A stretch of 64,000 bases of DNA, taken from assembly GCF_001659605.2 (NCBI RefSeq), contig NC_035161.2, positions 7,951,556-8,015,555 of the forward strand, written 5' to 3'. Shown here piece after piece: positions 34,570 to 46,700 of the stretch (position 1 is the first letter of the stretch; each line of letters starts with the position of its first letter). Below the pieces are notes generated by a model that did not search any database, had not been told where the DNA came from, and worked only from the letters and a program-made list of their open reading frames with translations. The stretch is from Manihot esculenta. Lineage: Eukaryota > Streptophyta > Magnoliopsida > Malpighiales > Euphorbiaceae. The position numbers were made by a program, and so were the translations under genes.

Positions 34570-35640
34570 CATTCGTTGAATTTCAATCTTATATATTCTA
34601 GTTTATTTATTAATCCACAATAGATCAATTTAATTAAGTAATTGAAATTTTGTACCTTGAAAACTAGAGAAGAAACTTTAACTAATTTGACCAAAGCTAT
34701 AATTTTTATGTAATTTGTAAAAAAGATCTCGATTATTCTTGTTTATCTGTTTTAATTTTATGTGATTGAGTTACATATTCAAGGTTGGAGTTCTCCTGCA
34801 ATTAATAGAGCATAATGTAATTAGATGCAACCCTACATACTCAAGAATAGTGTACACTTTATACTGTTGTTGTCCAAAATGATCGGACAAACTTTTGCAT
34901 TGGAATTTTAGAAATCTTTTAGGATTTACTCGCTCCTCCTTCACTTGAGGCTTTAAGAGAGGGTCTTTCCTGATTTAAATAACTTCACGTGCAAAAAGGT
35001 TGATTTTAAAATAAATTTCTTTTTTTTTATTAGGTATTCATTGGACTTTACTTTGAATTTGATGACAAGTTAATGTGGTTGCTCATATGCTATCTAGAGT
35101 AATTATATATTATGCTAGTTACACTAAGTAATTTATTTTTTCTAGTGATATTTCATCTGTTTGAACGTACTATTTATTAGTCGGAAATGATGTTTTCCAT
35201 TATTGTTTAATTTGATTTTTTGAGTTTAAAAAAAATTATAAATTAATTAAAAATTTCAAATAAAAATCACAAATGAGAGAAAAAAAAGTTAAATTCTGAT
35301 AATATCATCTCAAAAAAATTGACAGCAATTGAATTAATAATGTATGCTTCAATTGGAAATTTGGTACCAAAGGCACTGGATGATTCAAAATTCCAAGCTA
35401 CTCTCCAAGAATAAATATATTTTCTAAGAAGGCAATTCAAGTGAATTTTTTTCTATGGACATTTACAGTAAAGAAATTGCTAGGAAAGTTTACGGCCATG
35501 GTGACAATTTGATTTGATAGCATATTACTATAATTAATATAAAATTGAAAGATTGAGTATATAATTTATAAAAAATTAAGACAATTCGTATAACTTTAAA
35601 TTTTATTTGAAGATTAGTTTTTTGGTATAAACATTAACTC
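34570..35640. other. Duplicated non-coding flank, copy 2
   Basis: Same order of blocks as 18767-19875, including TATGCTTCAATTGGAAATTT near 35344. No gene seen. Similarity ends near AACATTAACTCTAATT, where copy 1 meets the CACTA-like relic. Confidence 0.75.
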
Positions 35641-36094
35641 TAATTAAACAGTTTTAAAAAAAACTATTAGAAATCAAATCCAACCTCAAAAAAATTATTG
35701 AAGGGAGTTTATTTATTTTATTTTAAAATATTATTAATTCTGCCATTTCTAGAGATGTTTATTCGGCCTTGTTTGGTAGAGTCAATGTCATGAGGTTGAA
35801 ATCCTGGCACCCATCCCATTCCTGTGAAAGTTGAACTAATTAATGCTTTAATTGGAATTTTTGTACCAAAGGCATGAATTTCTAAGTCTACAGAAGATGA
35901 AAATTATATATTTTATATTATAAAAAATTGTAATTACCCTTATAAAAAGATCATTTTATAAAAAAAAATTAATATTAAATTAATGAAAACTAATTTCTAA
36001 ATTTTTATAAATTGATGTAATAAAAACTATATTGAACATTAATTAATAATATCATTATTGAAAACTAGAGTGTTTGTTTTTGAATTGAGAAGTT
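35641..36094. promoter_or_regulatory. Upstream region of the intact RLP gene
   Basis: AT-rich. It has another TTTAATTGGAATTTTTGTACC block near 35848 and the leader GAATTGAGAAGTT immediately before the ATG at 36095. The same leader precedes the ATG at 62650. No clear TATA box could be singled out among the AT-rich runs. Confidence 0.45.
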
Positions 36095-38869
36095 ATGGGA
36101 ACATCAACTGCCAATGTTGTTGAGATTCTTGCCTTGCTCATTCTGCTTCAAAGCGTTTCCTCCTTCTGCAATGGAGATAATTTCAATGGAAGCTGTATCA
36201 AGACTGAAGGAGAAGCTCTTGTGAAGTTCAAGTCAAGCCTCGTCAACAATTCAAACTCGTTGCCTTCATGGGTGGGGGATGATTGCTGCAGATGGCACGG
36301 AGTCACTTGCGATGACATAACCGGTCATGTAGTTAAGCTCGTTCTTTCTCGGGCGTCCATCATGGGAAACATTTCCCTTCATCTTGGAAATCTTTCAAAC
36401 TTGCAGTATCTTGATCTCAGTTGGAATTATGATCTCAGTGCGAATCCTTCATTGGCAATCCACAGCCTCCATTTTCCATCTTCTTTGAAATACTTATACT
36501 TGCCGTACGTGGTCCTGGACAAGTGTGACAATTGGTTGCAGTCAATAAACATGCTTCCTTCTTTACTAGAATTAGAATTGTGGAATTGTGAGCTTTCCAT
36601 CATTGGTGATGTTTCACATGTCAATTTTACATCTCTTGAGGTTCTCAACCTTGGATTGAACAACTTCCATTCCACAATCCCAAGCTGGTTATATAATATT
36701 ACCAAACTTCGACATCTTGTTCTACAGTCTAGTGCTTTCCGAGGGTCTCTTTCCACTGATATCAGTAATCTTAATTCTCTTGCTTCCCTTTATGCGGGTT
36801 CTAATTCTTTGGAAAGCAACATACCCAACACGTTAAACAGGCTTTGCAATTTGATTGAGCTAGACTTGGGTTACAACAAGTTCAGCGGTGAGATTTCCGG
36901 AACTTTTGGCAACTCATCCACTTGCATCAAGAACAGTTTAGAGAATCTGATTCTTTTAAACAATTCATTTTCTGGTAGTATTCCAGATAATTTGGGACAA
37001 TTTAAACGCCTGAAAGTTCTTTCTCTTTCTAAAAACTCTTTCTGGGGTTCAATTCCTGTATCCATTGGACAGCTTTACAACCTTGAAACACTAGGTTTGA
37101 GTAAGAATTCATTGCATGGGAAAGTTTCTGAACTTCACTTGTTAAACCTGAGAAGCTTGATTAAATTGAATACGGGTGGGAATTCTTTAGTTTTTGATAT
37201 TGATCCCGAATGGATACCTCCTTTTCAACTTGACTGGATTGGTTTATCATCTTGTGAAGTAGGGCCTTCGTTTCCAGAGTGGCTCAAAACACAAAAGAGC
37301 ATTAAAGTTTTAGGAATGTCTAATGCAAGCATCTCAGATAACATCCCTGACTGGTTTGAAAATATTTCTTCCAATATTGTAGGATTGGATTTATCTTATA
37401 ATCAGTTGTTTGGGACCTTGCCAACATTCAGAAAACTGAACACAACTTATGCTAACGAATATAGGATCATATCGTTGAAATCTAACCAGTTTGATGGTTT
37501 TTTAACCTGTTCTCATTTTGATGCAACCATATTGGATATCTCCAACAACTTGCTCCACGGCCAGATTCCCCAGAATCTCAGTGAAATGATGCCAAGTATG
37601 CAACTCTTATCCCTCTCCAACAACTACTTGAATGGTACCGTTCCAGCTAATTTATGCAGGAGTGGATCTTTACAAATTCTTGATCTTTCGAATAATCATC
37701 TATCAGGAAGAATACCTTCATGTTGGGGAAATTTGCCAAGTTTAACTGTGATTGATTTTTCAAGTAATATGTTGAGTGGTGATGTTCCAATGTCCTTGGG
37801 TTCTCAAGAGTCGCTTGTTTCCCTGCATTTGCAAAACAATACTCTGCAAGGAAAGATCCCAATGTCATTAAGGAATCTAGAATCCTTGGAGACTCTTGAT
37901 CTTAGCATGAATGCTTTTGATGGTTTTATTCCTTCATGGATAGGTGAAAGCCTATCTTCTCTGAAAATACTGAGTATTCACTCTAATAAATTTGAAGGTG
38001 AGATTCCTCTGCAGCTTTGCTACCTTGCTTCTCTTCGCATATTGAACTTGGCAAATAACAAGATGACTGGAACCATACCTAATTGTTTTGGCAATTTTAC
38101 TGCAATTGCTATGCATGAGCAGAAAGGGCACTGGGACTATTACACTAAAGATGAACCCTTTGCTCTTCTAACAGCTAGCTATGGTGAGAACCTTCTGGTT
38201 TATATAAAAGGAATAGAGCTTGAATATAGTAGAACACTTCGATTTCTCTATTCCATTGACCTTTCAGGAAATAACTTTGTTGGAGAAATTCCCCAGGAGT
38301 TGATGAATCTTTCAGGTCTACAGAACCTGAATCTATCTACAAACAAATTGGATGGGCATATCCCTTGGAACATTGGCAAGTTAAGCTCACTAGAATCACT
38401 TGACTTGTCTGACAATGAACTTTCTGGCTCTATTCCATTCAGCATTTCTGATTTGAACTTTTTAAGTCACTTGAATTTGTCATTCAATCACTTATCAGGA
38501 CGAATTCCAAAGGGAAACCAACTTCAGACTTTGGATGACAAATCCATCTACATCGGCAACGATGGACTTTGTGGACCTCCATTGAATAACTGTTCAAATG
38601 ATGCAGATGAATTGCCTAAAGGTCATGAAAAAGGTGGCACTACGAGGAAAGATGACTCTGAAATGGTTTGGTTCTACAGTGGTATGGGAATGGGATTTGC
38701 GGCTGGATTTGTTGGACTTTGTAGCATCTTGTACTTCAACGACTCATGGAGGTGTGCTTGGTTTGTGTTAGTTGACAGAGTCTGCAACAAGCTTTGGGTA
38801 ACAATTGCAATTAAGGTAAATCAAGTGAAGAGAAAGTTTCTCAGAAATAAATTAGAAGGAAATGCATGA
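36095..38869 (+). CDS. LRR receptor-like protein (RLP), intact, 924 aa
   Basis: An uninterrupted single-exon gene. Residues 1-27 form a signal peptide (hydrophobic EILALLILLQSV). An LRRNT-type cap follows (about 33-75), with EGEALVKFKSSL and the Cys pair WVGDDCCRWHGVTC. More than twenty leucine-rich repeats of plant type (LxxLxLSxNxLxGxIP) run to about 800. They are broken near 675-720 by a non-LRR island (KGHWDYYTKDE... YIKGIELEYS). A cap ([12 protein letters not shown], about 820-830) and an acidic/charged stretch lead to one transmembrane helix with glycine spacing ([12 protein letters not shown], about 860-885). The tail is short and basic, with no kinase. The layout matches the HcrVf/EIX-type RLPs, cell-surface immune receptors that signal through a SOBIR1-type kinase. 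The ligand is unknown. The start has the same leader and residues as the paralog at 62650. Confidence 0.95.
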   Translation: MGTSTANVVEILALLILLQSVSSFCNGDNFNGSCIKTEGEALVKFKSSLVNNSNSLPSWVGDDCCRWHGVTCDDITGHVVKLVLSRASIMGNISLHLGNLSNLQYLDLSWNYDLSANPSLAIHSLHFPSSLKYLYLPYVVLDKCDNWLQSINMLPSLLELELWNCELSIIGDVSHVNFTSLEVLNLGLNNFHSTIPSWLYNITKLRHLVLQSSAFRGSLSTDISNLNSLASLYAGSNSLESNIPNTLNRLCNLIELDLGYNKFSGEISGTFGNSSTCIKNSLENLILLNNSFSGSIPDNLGQFKRLKVLSLSKNSFWGSIPVSIGQLYNLETLGLSKNSLHGKVSELHLLNLRSLIKLNTGGNSLVFDIDPEWIPPFQLDWIGLSSCEVGPSFPEWLKTQKSIKVLGMSNASISDNIPDWFENISSNIVGLDLSYNQLFGTLPTFRKLNTTYANEYRIISLKSNQFDGFLTCSHFDATILDISNNLLHGQIPQNLSEMMPSMQLLSLSNNYLNGTVPANLCRSGSLQILDLSNNHLSGRIPSCWGNLPSLTVIDFSSNMLSGDVPMSLGSQESLVSLHLQNNTLQGKIPMSLRNLESLETLDLSMNAFDGFIPSWIGESLSSLKILSIHSNKFEGEIPLQLCYLASLRILNLANNKMTGTIPNCFGNFTAIAMHEQKGHWDYYTKDEPFALLTASYGENLLVYIKGIELEYSRTLRFLYSIDLSGNNFVGEIPQELMNLSGLQNLNLSTNKLDGHIPWNIGKLSSLESLDLSDNELSGSIPFSISDLNFLSHLNLSFNHLSGRIPKGNQLQTLDDKSIYIGNDGLCGPPLNNCSNDADELPKGHEKGGTTRKDDSEMVWFYSGMGMGFAAGFVGLCSILYFNDSWRCAWFVLVDRVCNKLWVTIAIKVNQVKRKFLRNKLEGNA

Positions 38870-39141
38870 GAAGGTTGGTTCTTTTTATTTAATCACTCAT
38901 AATTCATGGATGCTTTATTAATGTTGTTAGAGATGCAAATTGACAGAAATTTCAATTACATGATCATAATGCTTTCTATGTTAATTGTTGATGATAGTGT
39001 TTAATGTAGGATTCAATGTTGTTTGAGACTGAAGCAGATGTTGAGCTAAATTTAAATAAAGCCCCTCCTCCATTCGAGGTTTGAAGTTTGGAAGGCTGGA
39101 AGATTTTCTTTAAAGGGGATGTGTTTTTGTGTGATTGTTTC

Positions 39142-40389
39142 CAGGATTTGAATGGTACAATTCCAGCTTCTTTATGCAGGATTGTTTCTTTTAATATTCT
39201 TATTCTTTCGAGAAATCGTCTGTCGGGAAGAATACCTTCATGTTTGGGGAATTTGGGAGATTTAACGGTGATTGATCTTTCATATAATATGCTGAGTGGC
39301 CATGTTCCAATGTCCTTGGGTTCTCAACACTTTCTTGCTTCCCTGCATCTGCAAAACAATAATCTTCAAGGAAAGATCCCAATGTCATTGAGGAATCTAC
39401 TGTACTTGGAGGCTCTTGATCTTAGCATGAATGCTTTTGATGGTTTTATTCCTTGGTGGATAGGTGAAAGCCTATCTGCATTGAAAATGCTCAGTCTTCA
39501 CTCCAATAAATTTGAAGGTGAGATTCCTTTGCAGCTTTGTCACCTTGCTTCTCTTCGCATATTGAACTTGGCAAACAACATGATGACTGGAACCGTTCCT
39601 ACTTGTTTTGGCAATTTTACTGCAATTTCTACGCACGAAAACAACGGAATTTGGGACTATCACTCTTATGCATTGGATGGGTCTTTCGAAGGAGATGTCT
39701 ATGGTGAGAATATGCAGGTTTATGTCAAAGGAATAGAGCTTCAATATACTAGAACACTTTGATTTCTCTATTCCATTGACCTTTCAGGAAACAACTTTGT
39801 TGGAGAAATTCCCCAGGAGTTGATGAATCTTTCAGGTCTACAGAACCTGAATCTATCTACAAACAAATTGGATGGACATATCCCTTGGAACATTGGCAAG
39901 TTAAGCTCACTAGAATCACTTGACTTGTCTGACAATGAACTTTCTGGCTCTATTCCATTCAGCATTTCTGATTTGAACTTTTTAAGTCACTTGAATTTGT
40001 CATTCAATCACTTATCTGGACGAATTCCAAAGGGAAACCAACTTCAGACTTTGGATGACAAATCCATCTACATCGGCAACGATGGACTTTGTGGACCTCC
40101 ATTGAATAACTGTTCAGATGATGCAGATGTATTGCCTAAAGGTCATGAAAAAGGTGGCACTACGAGGAAAGATGACTCTGAAATGGTTTGGTTCTACGGT
40201 GGTATGGGAATGGGATTTGCGGCTGGATTTGTTGGAGTTTGTAGCATCTTGTACTTCAACGACTCATGGAGGTGTGCTTGGTTTGGGTTAGTTGACAGAG
40301 TCTACAACAAGCTTTGGGTAACAATTGCAATTAAGGCAAATCAAGTGAAGAGAAAGTTTCTCAGAAACAAATTAGAAGGAAATGCATGA
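39142..40389 (+). pseudogene. Tandem 3' duplicate of the RLP gene, truncated and with a stop
   Basis: Matches residues about 512-924 of the gene at 36095, beginning at the LNGT repeat (39148). Signal peptide, N-terminal cap and the first half of the LRR array are absent. The frame is open except for TGA at 39760-39762, where the intact gene has CGA (Arg). After it the frame continues through the last LRRs, cap, transmembrane helix and tail to 40389. The first ~600 bp differ clearly from the intact gene, while the last ~630 bp are almost identical. A TTTCCAG just before the similarity starts could be read as a splice acceptor, which a gene finder might use to fuse this to the upstream gene. 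The upstream ATG at 39088 lies in the duplicated 3' flank of the first gene and is not a credible start. Confidence 0.9.
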
Positions 40390-40655
40390 GAAGGTTAGTT
40401 CTTTCTATTTAATCACTCATAATTCATGGATACTTTATTACTGTTGTTAGAGATGCAAATTGACAGAAATTTCAATTACATGATCATAATGCTTTCTATG
40501 TTAATTGTTGATGATAGTGTTTAATGTAGGATTCAAGGTTGTTTGAGATTGCAGCAGATGTTAAGCTAAATTTAAATAAAGCCCCTCCTCCATTCAAGAT
40601 TTGAAGTTTGGAAGGCTGGAAGATTTTCTTTAAAGGGGATGTGTTTTTGTGTGAT
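39142..40655. repeat. Direct tandem duplication, ~1.5 kb (partner 37628-39141)
   Basis: The unit holds the 3' half of the RLP gene plus about 270 bp of downstream DNA (TCACTCATAATTCATGGATG, AAATAAAGCCCCTCCTCC, TTTAAAGGGGATGTGTTTTT). Both copies have these tails in the same order: 38870-39136 and 40390-40654. Confidence 0.92.
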
Positions 40656-41645
40656 ATTCTTGAGCTTTTTCTAAGATAATTCCTATATTAATAACTTTAA
40701 ATTTTCTGTACAATAACTTTAAATTGCTATAAAATAATATAAAAATTGCCAATTAAAAAAAAATCATACGAATTTTAATATAAAAATCGACAATTTTTAT
40801 ATATCTAATAATTTCTAACAACCAAACCCAGTTTTAGCATTTTTTGCAATTTCTTTTTTTCTCTCTGAATTTTCCAACCTCGTGCCACGCACGTGATCCA
40901 GCATGAATTACAGGCGCCGGAAGTGCGTCTTCTCCCGCAGCCAAAGAATCAACGATGGGTATAATTACCAAAATCCCCTCCCTCACGGCTGCAATTACTA
41001 ATGTGGTTCCAAACAAAAGAAAAGCAATGGAAGCATACAGAAATTCCTCCGGCCCTCACAAGACTCACTCTTTTTTTTGAATTGCACAGGATATTTCAAA
41101 TTGAGTTAGTTGTTTATCTAATTTTTTTATTTAAAAAAAATCACACAATATAAAATATATAAATAATTTTTAATTATTTATATAAAAATAAAATTATATA
41201 AATAAAAATAAAAAATAATAAAATTATACCGATATATATAAAATTATACCGAATTTTTTTATATTTATTTTATTTATAAAAATAATTACAATTTACTGCT
41301 TTAAATTTATTTTTATAGAAATGATATACCAGTAAATTTTAATATAATGATTATTTAAATAATAAAGTAAAATCTCATGAATTAACTAAATTAATGTTTA
41401 AATTTTATTAAATCTTAAATACTATATTATAAATACCTTTAAAATAAAAACTTATGACTTAATTGGAACTTCGATTCCAAAGGGATTACATAAATATTTC
41501 AAAGTCAATAATCTGTGGTGGGCAAGAAAGTGTTGTGATGGAGGAGGAGACTTTCATATTTGAATGCAATAATAAAACATTTTAAATTTCTTCAATAAAT
41601 TATATATTTTTATTAATTTTAAAAATAATTAAAAAATATAACAAA
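40656..41645. other. Intergenic DNA, no gene recognised
   Basis: Mostly AT-rich, with a less AT-rich island at about 40830-41080. That island resembles plant 5'-UTR/promoter DNA (CACGCACGTGATCC with an ACGTG core), but no reading frame or known family could be supported. Another ACTTAATTGGAACTTCGATT block with CCAAAGGG lies near 41457. Confidence 0.4.
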
Positions 41646-43495
41646 TTCGTAATTCGTAATTCATAATCAATAATCTTTTTCAATTCAAATTCAATCAATC
41701 CATAACTTTCAAATTTTTCAGCTAAATCCTTAATTAAACTAATATCCTTATAAAAAAATTCAATAATTTTTTACAGAAATTATAATATTAAGATAAATGA
41801 ATTTTATCTCATTTATTTAAATTATTACAGTTTAATTTATTTTCTCTATTATTAAATAGTATTTTTTGTGATTTAATAATAAAAATAAATAAATTTTAAT
41901 TAAATTAATTAATAAAATTCTATTTTTAAAATTAATAATTTTTATAAATTAATCTAAATAATATTATAATAATTTATTAAGTATTTTTTAGTCTGTATAA
42001 TTTTAGGAGTTCTAATTCTATAAAAATATTGACGAATTTTTCTTAAAAAATATATATATTTAGTATTTAAAATTTACATTTTATATTTTATATTTTTATT
42101 TTAAAATATTTGTTTATCAAGCTTTCCAACAGCCGAGACAGCGACGGATTCTCCGTTCCTGTTGGGAGGGAGCGACAGAAGTTTTGAAAATGAAAGGGAA
42201 GGCAAAATGCAATGCAAGAAGGAATAGAACTCCAAAGCTTTGGTAGCGAAAGAATATTTTAGTGCGGATATCCCAATAGTAATGTGCATATTCTATATTC
42301 AAGTATATCACCGAATCGAGAAATTCTCATATTAGCTTATTCAAAAGTCATTGCTAGGAATATTAAAGAATTACAGAATCCTAGATCTAGCCTTAGTTCT
42401 TTAAGAGCTTGTGCTATATATGTTTTTGCTATTTACTATATATAATTAAGCATTTGATATATTACTTTTTTTTTTAAAAAATTTTAGAAGAGAATCCAAC
42501 TTTCAGTATAGATAATAGAGTATGCGTTCTAAATTTATTTTGCCCTCAATACAGATAAATATATAATATTAATATTTTTTAAATATATATATATATATAT
42601 ATATTATTTTATTTATTTAAAATGATAATGAATAAAATAAATTTGTATTTTTTGAATTAATGAAAGTAAAATTTAAAATACGGCTGAATAAATAGCCGAT
42701 TATATCATGTAATACACTGAATAGATAACAGTCTGACAAATGATTTATTTTCAGTTTAGTATATATTTATATTGTCTTTGGAACACTTGATATACATACA
42801 GAGGAGTATGCCAAGTGATCACCCTTTGAAATAGCTCTGACTAGTATTTCATTTGCTCTTAAATCAACATTTTCATCGTAGAGTCTAAAATGCCAACATT
42901 ACTCTTATACTATTATTATTTTATTTTAACATACGTAAGATGCCAATATTATCCACAGAAAATATGTTATGAGTGTATGTAAATTTTATTTATCACATTT
43001 ATGATTTTATATTTATTATTACAGTAATGATAACTTAGCAAAATGTTTATTCAGCTTAATTTATATTAATTGAATTAAATTGTATTTATCTATTTTTCTT
43101 TATTATTTATTTACTTGTGAATAAATTGTACTCACTCTTATATTTTTAATATTATAATTTCTTTGGGTGATTCACCCTTAGCACTCCATCAGAATCTAGT
43201 AGAGGTCGACCCAATTCTAAGTTCTTTTTAATTTTAGAAGATAAATTATAGATTATATGCTGACTGATGGATGTATTTTAATTGATGTATATATAATCTT
43301 TTGATTCTTCATAGAGGGAATAGAAAATAGTAATGTAAATATATTATGAATTAATTAGATCAGTTATCTGTCATCTCTTTCATGTTTTTATATTTTGAAA
43401 TTATAACATATTATACATATTTATTATAGGTATAATTAAGAAAAATTCTGTTAATTTTTTGGGTTTTATCCGTCGTTAGAGAATGAGTGTAACAA
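41646..43495 (+). mobile_element. Decayed family B solo LTR (with insert)
   Basis: Colinear with the 3' LTR 57963-59555 from near its start (CAATCAATCCATAACTTTCA... TTCAGCTAAATCC) to its end (GAGTGTAACA near 43490). It is strongly AT-shifted and broken by foreign DNA at about 42119-42446. No internal domain is present. It is paralogous to 13170-14345. Confidence 0.75.
42119..42446. other. Foreign insert in the decayed B LTR
   Basis: About 330 bp with no counterpart in the paralogous LTR copies. It begins AGCTTTCCAACAGCCGAGAC and is less AT-rich at its left end. Short frames exist on the minus strand, but I recognise no protein. It may be a captured gene fragment or 5' UTR. Confidence 0.5.
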
Positions 43496-43751
43496 AAATA
43501 ATATTTTTTTTTATTAGTGGCCATCGAAACTGCATGATATTTTTTTTTAATTTTTAATAATTATAATTTTTAAAAATTTAGAAAATCTTATAATAAATTA
43601 TTTTTATACAAAGTGAAAATATATATATTTATCAAATACATTTACTTAATATTAATTATTTTAGAAAAATCATAATTATTTCTAAATTTTGACGTTTTAA
43701 TAAATATTAAAACAATTTTAAAATATGAAATTAAATAATTTAGTTCAAGCT
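43496..43751. other. Paralogous AT-rich flank, left part
   Basis: Same sequence as 14346-14610 (TTAGTGGCCATCGAA..., ending AATTTAGTTCAAGCT). It is interrupted at 43751 by an LTR and resumes at 48389. Confidence 0.8.
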
Positions 43752-46700
43752 TGTAATACCCAACTAGACTCTGGTATCAGAATTCCTACCGTCCGGTGGA
43801 ATCTCGGATGTCGAAATCCTCTAGAGGGGTAAAATCATGTTTTTTATAAAATATTTTTATGTATTTTATGTTTTTAAGTAAGAAAGAAATTGAGTTTTGG
43901 ATGGAAAAAGAGAATGAAGGAAAAATCCAGGTTCGGCCGCCGAACATGGCATGCATGCGGAGGCACGTTAGGTCTCCGAAAGTGGTCTGGCCAGCCGCCT
44001 GTAAAGGGGTCCCCTATCCGAAATGGACGAGTTTTCTCTCTCCATTTCCCGGCAAGGTGAGTCTCCGTCCTCCCTTGTCGATATTGTGTTCTTCCTTCAA
44101 GTCTCTCATGATTTTTACAAATTTTTAACTTGGTTTTGAAGATTTTTGGAGCTAAAATCAAGTTGTGGAGCTTTGAGACCCAAGGAGCTAGATTTCTCCT
44201 ACCTCCAAGTTAAGGATCGTTTCTCCTCTCGATCTTCAAGAGAAAAGCTTAGATCCTACCCTTCTTGTATGTTTTATGAAAGTTTTATGAAGTTTATGGG
44301 GTAGAAATGCATGTTTAGGTTAGTTGTTTGTCGAATAGGGTTTATGTGCTTTTATGGATAATGTGTGTTGTATATGTATGCTAGATGTGTTTTGGTTGGG
44401 GTTTAGGCTAGTTTGAGACCCCTATTTGCTTATGTATGTGTGTATGCATGTTTTGGAAGTGTTGGATGTGAGTTTTGAAGGTTTGGGAGGCATTTGTGCA
44501 TAGAAGGCTGAGTTCTGCCATTTATGGAAGAACTCAAGTTTGGCAGCCAAAGGCACTTTCGGCCGCCGAACCTGCCTGTGGTGGCATGTTTTGGCTGCCG
44601 AACTTTCAGCTCTGGAGGAGAGTTTCGGCCGCCGAACCTACCGCCGAACATGCATGAGTTTCGGCTCTGGAACCACTTTCGGCTGCCGAACCTGCCTGTA
44701 ATACCCGGCTCGTTCAGGCATCGGAATTCCTACCGTCCGGTGGAATCTCGGATGTCGGATTCGTGTTGCGGGGTTTGCTCAAGGTTTTCAACATGTTTTT
44801 ATAAGTGTTTATGGTTTTGAAAGGAAAGGGAATGAGTTTTGAAGAGAAAAGACCAAGGAGGCAAAATGCAGGTTCGGCCGCCGAAAGTGCTATAGGTTCA
44901 GCTTCCGAAATTTCACGTTAGGCCGCCGAACGTTGCATGGTTTTGCATGCAGTTTCGGCAGCCGAAGGAAAGGCGGTTGGCCACCTATTTAGGCCCCTTG
45001 GACCGGCCATGGAGGGAGCTGGAAGCTCTCTTTGTGGTCAAGGTGGGGTTTATGCTCCCCTTGGATGTTTTCATGATGTTTTCCTCAAATCTTGCAAGGT
45101 TTTCATGAGTTTTCCCTTGGTTTTGAAGGTTTTGAGCAAAAAGAGTAAGTTGTGGAGCTTGAAGTTCTTGAAGCTTGTTTTGAAGCTAGGATCACACCAG
45201 CCTTTGTGCTAGAAGAGGTAAGTGTTGATCCTTGTGTTTTCTAGTGTTTTAAGCAAGTTTTTATGGATGGAAAGGGAAGAGTTGCATGGTGAGGTGTAAA
45301 AGGATGTTTTTTAGGGTTTTTATGCATGAGTATGTTTATGTGTTATGGGTGTTGTTTGTTGGGGTTTTTAGGTAGTTTTGGACCCCTTTGTGCATATATT
45401 TGAGTATATGCTTGTTATGTGTGTTGAGATGCATGTTTGAGTGAGGTTTGGGGGAAGTTGTGCATGAGGTGAGCTAGGTTCTGCCTAACGGGAGAACCCA
45501 GCTTCGGCCGCCAAAGGAAGGTTCGGCCGCCGAAGGTGTTGAGGAGGTGGTTTCGGCTGCCTAAACCTGCCCCCGAAGGATTGGACTTTCGTCTCTGGAG
45601 GGAAGGTTCGGCCGCCGAAGGTGCCGCCGAAGGTTAGAGGCTTTCGTCTCTGGAGTGTGTTTTGGCCCCCGAACCTTGCCCCCGAAGGCTTCGGCCGCCG
45701 AAAGAAGAACTTCGGCCGCCGAAAGTAGGCGAGTTTCGTCTCTGGAGAGGACATTCGGCCGCCGAACCTGCCGCCGAAAGTGTCCTGTCCAGCCTTCTTT
45801 TGCATGCCTTGTGTGATTGTTCTAGGATCTTTTTAGGGGGTTTTTGGGGAGTTGTTTACGAGATGTGTTAGAGTTCTGTTAGCATTGTTTGGCACCTCAT
45901 GTGAGTCCACCTGTGTAGGATCGGACCTGAGGCGAGGTGTTTAGCTCCAGTGTGAGAGTTGGCCCAGAGTTAACTACAGCTTGATTTCAGGTGAGTAGAC
46001 CTAACTATGCATGTTTTAAAGTTAATGTTTACAGAGCATGACAGTATGAGCATGAGACAATCATCATGGATGCCATGTGATACTAGGTTGTATTGCATTA
46101 GAAATCACGAAGATGCTGCATTGCATTATTATTGTTGATGGGATGGACCAAGGCGATCTCAGTAGCCCGCTACCTGTTATGGCTAGATAAGACCTTTGGG
46201 AGCTCCGCAGTTAGGGGCCGGGCTCTAGTCCATGTAGTGACCTGGGAGTCCGTAGGGACCGGGCACCGACAGAGGGAGTTCTGGGATCATGTCTAATCCG
46301 AGATGTGAGATGTTTGTGCTGTGACACATTCCATGAAAGCATATAATGAATGAACTATTTTATGGTTTCTACTCACTGGGCTCTAGTAGCTCACCCCATT
46401 CCCTTAACCCCAGTTTTGCAGGGCCAGAGTTCAGCAGAGTGAGCTATGAGAAAAGCAGAGTGAGCATGGGTTGCCGTGTTTGGCTGTATTGTAATAGCAT
46501 AGCAAGGTTTTGATAAAGTGGCATGTAAAGAAGATTGATGTATATAAGAGAAAGAGACTTGATGTATATGTTTATGCAAGATGATGTAAGATCTAAGGAT
46601 GTTATGTTATACTTGTTTGTATGCTTGTTTATAGAGTATAGTAGTGGACATGATGTATGAACATATGTTTTAGCATGATGTATATACAGGTTATGATGGA

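Noticed and set aside
39088..39762. A 224-codon frame starting at 39088 as a separate RLP gene.
   Set aside because: Its first ~20 codons lie in the 3' flank duplicated from the upstream gene, there is no signal peptide, and it ends at a stop inside the island region.
40830..41080. The less AT-rich island with ACGTG as the first exon or promoter of an unlisted gene.
   Set aside because: No convincing frame, splice sites or downstream coding could be found, so it is listed only as intergenic.
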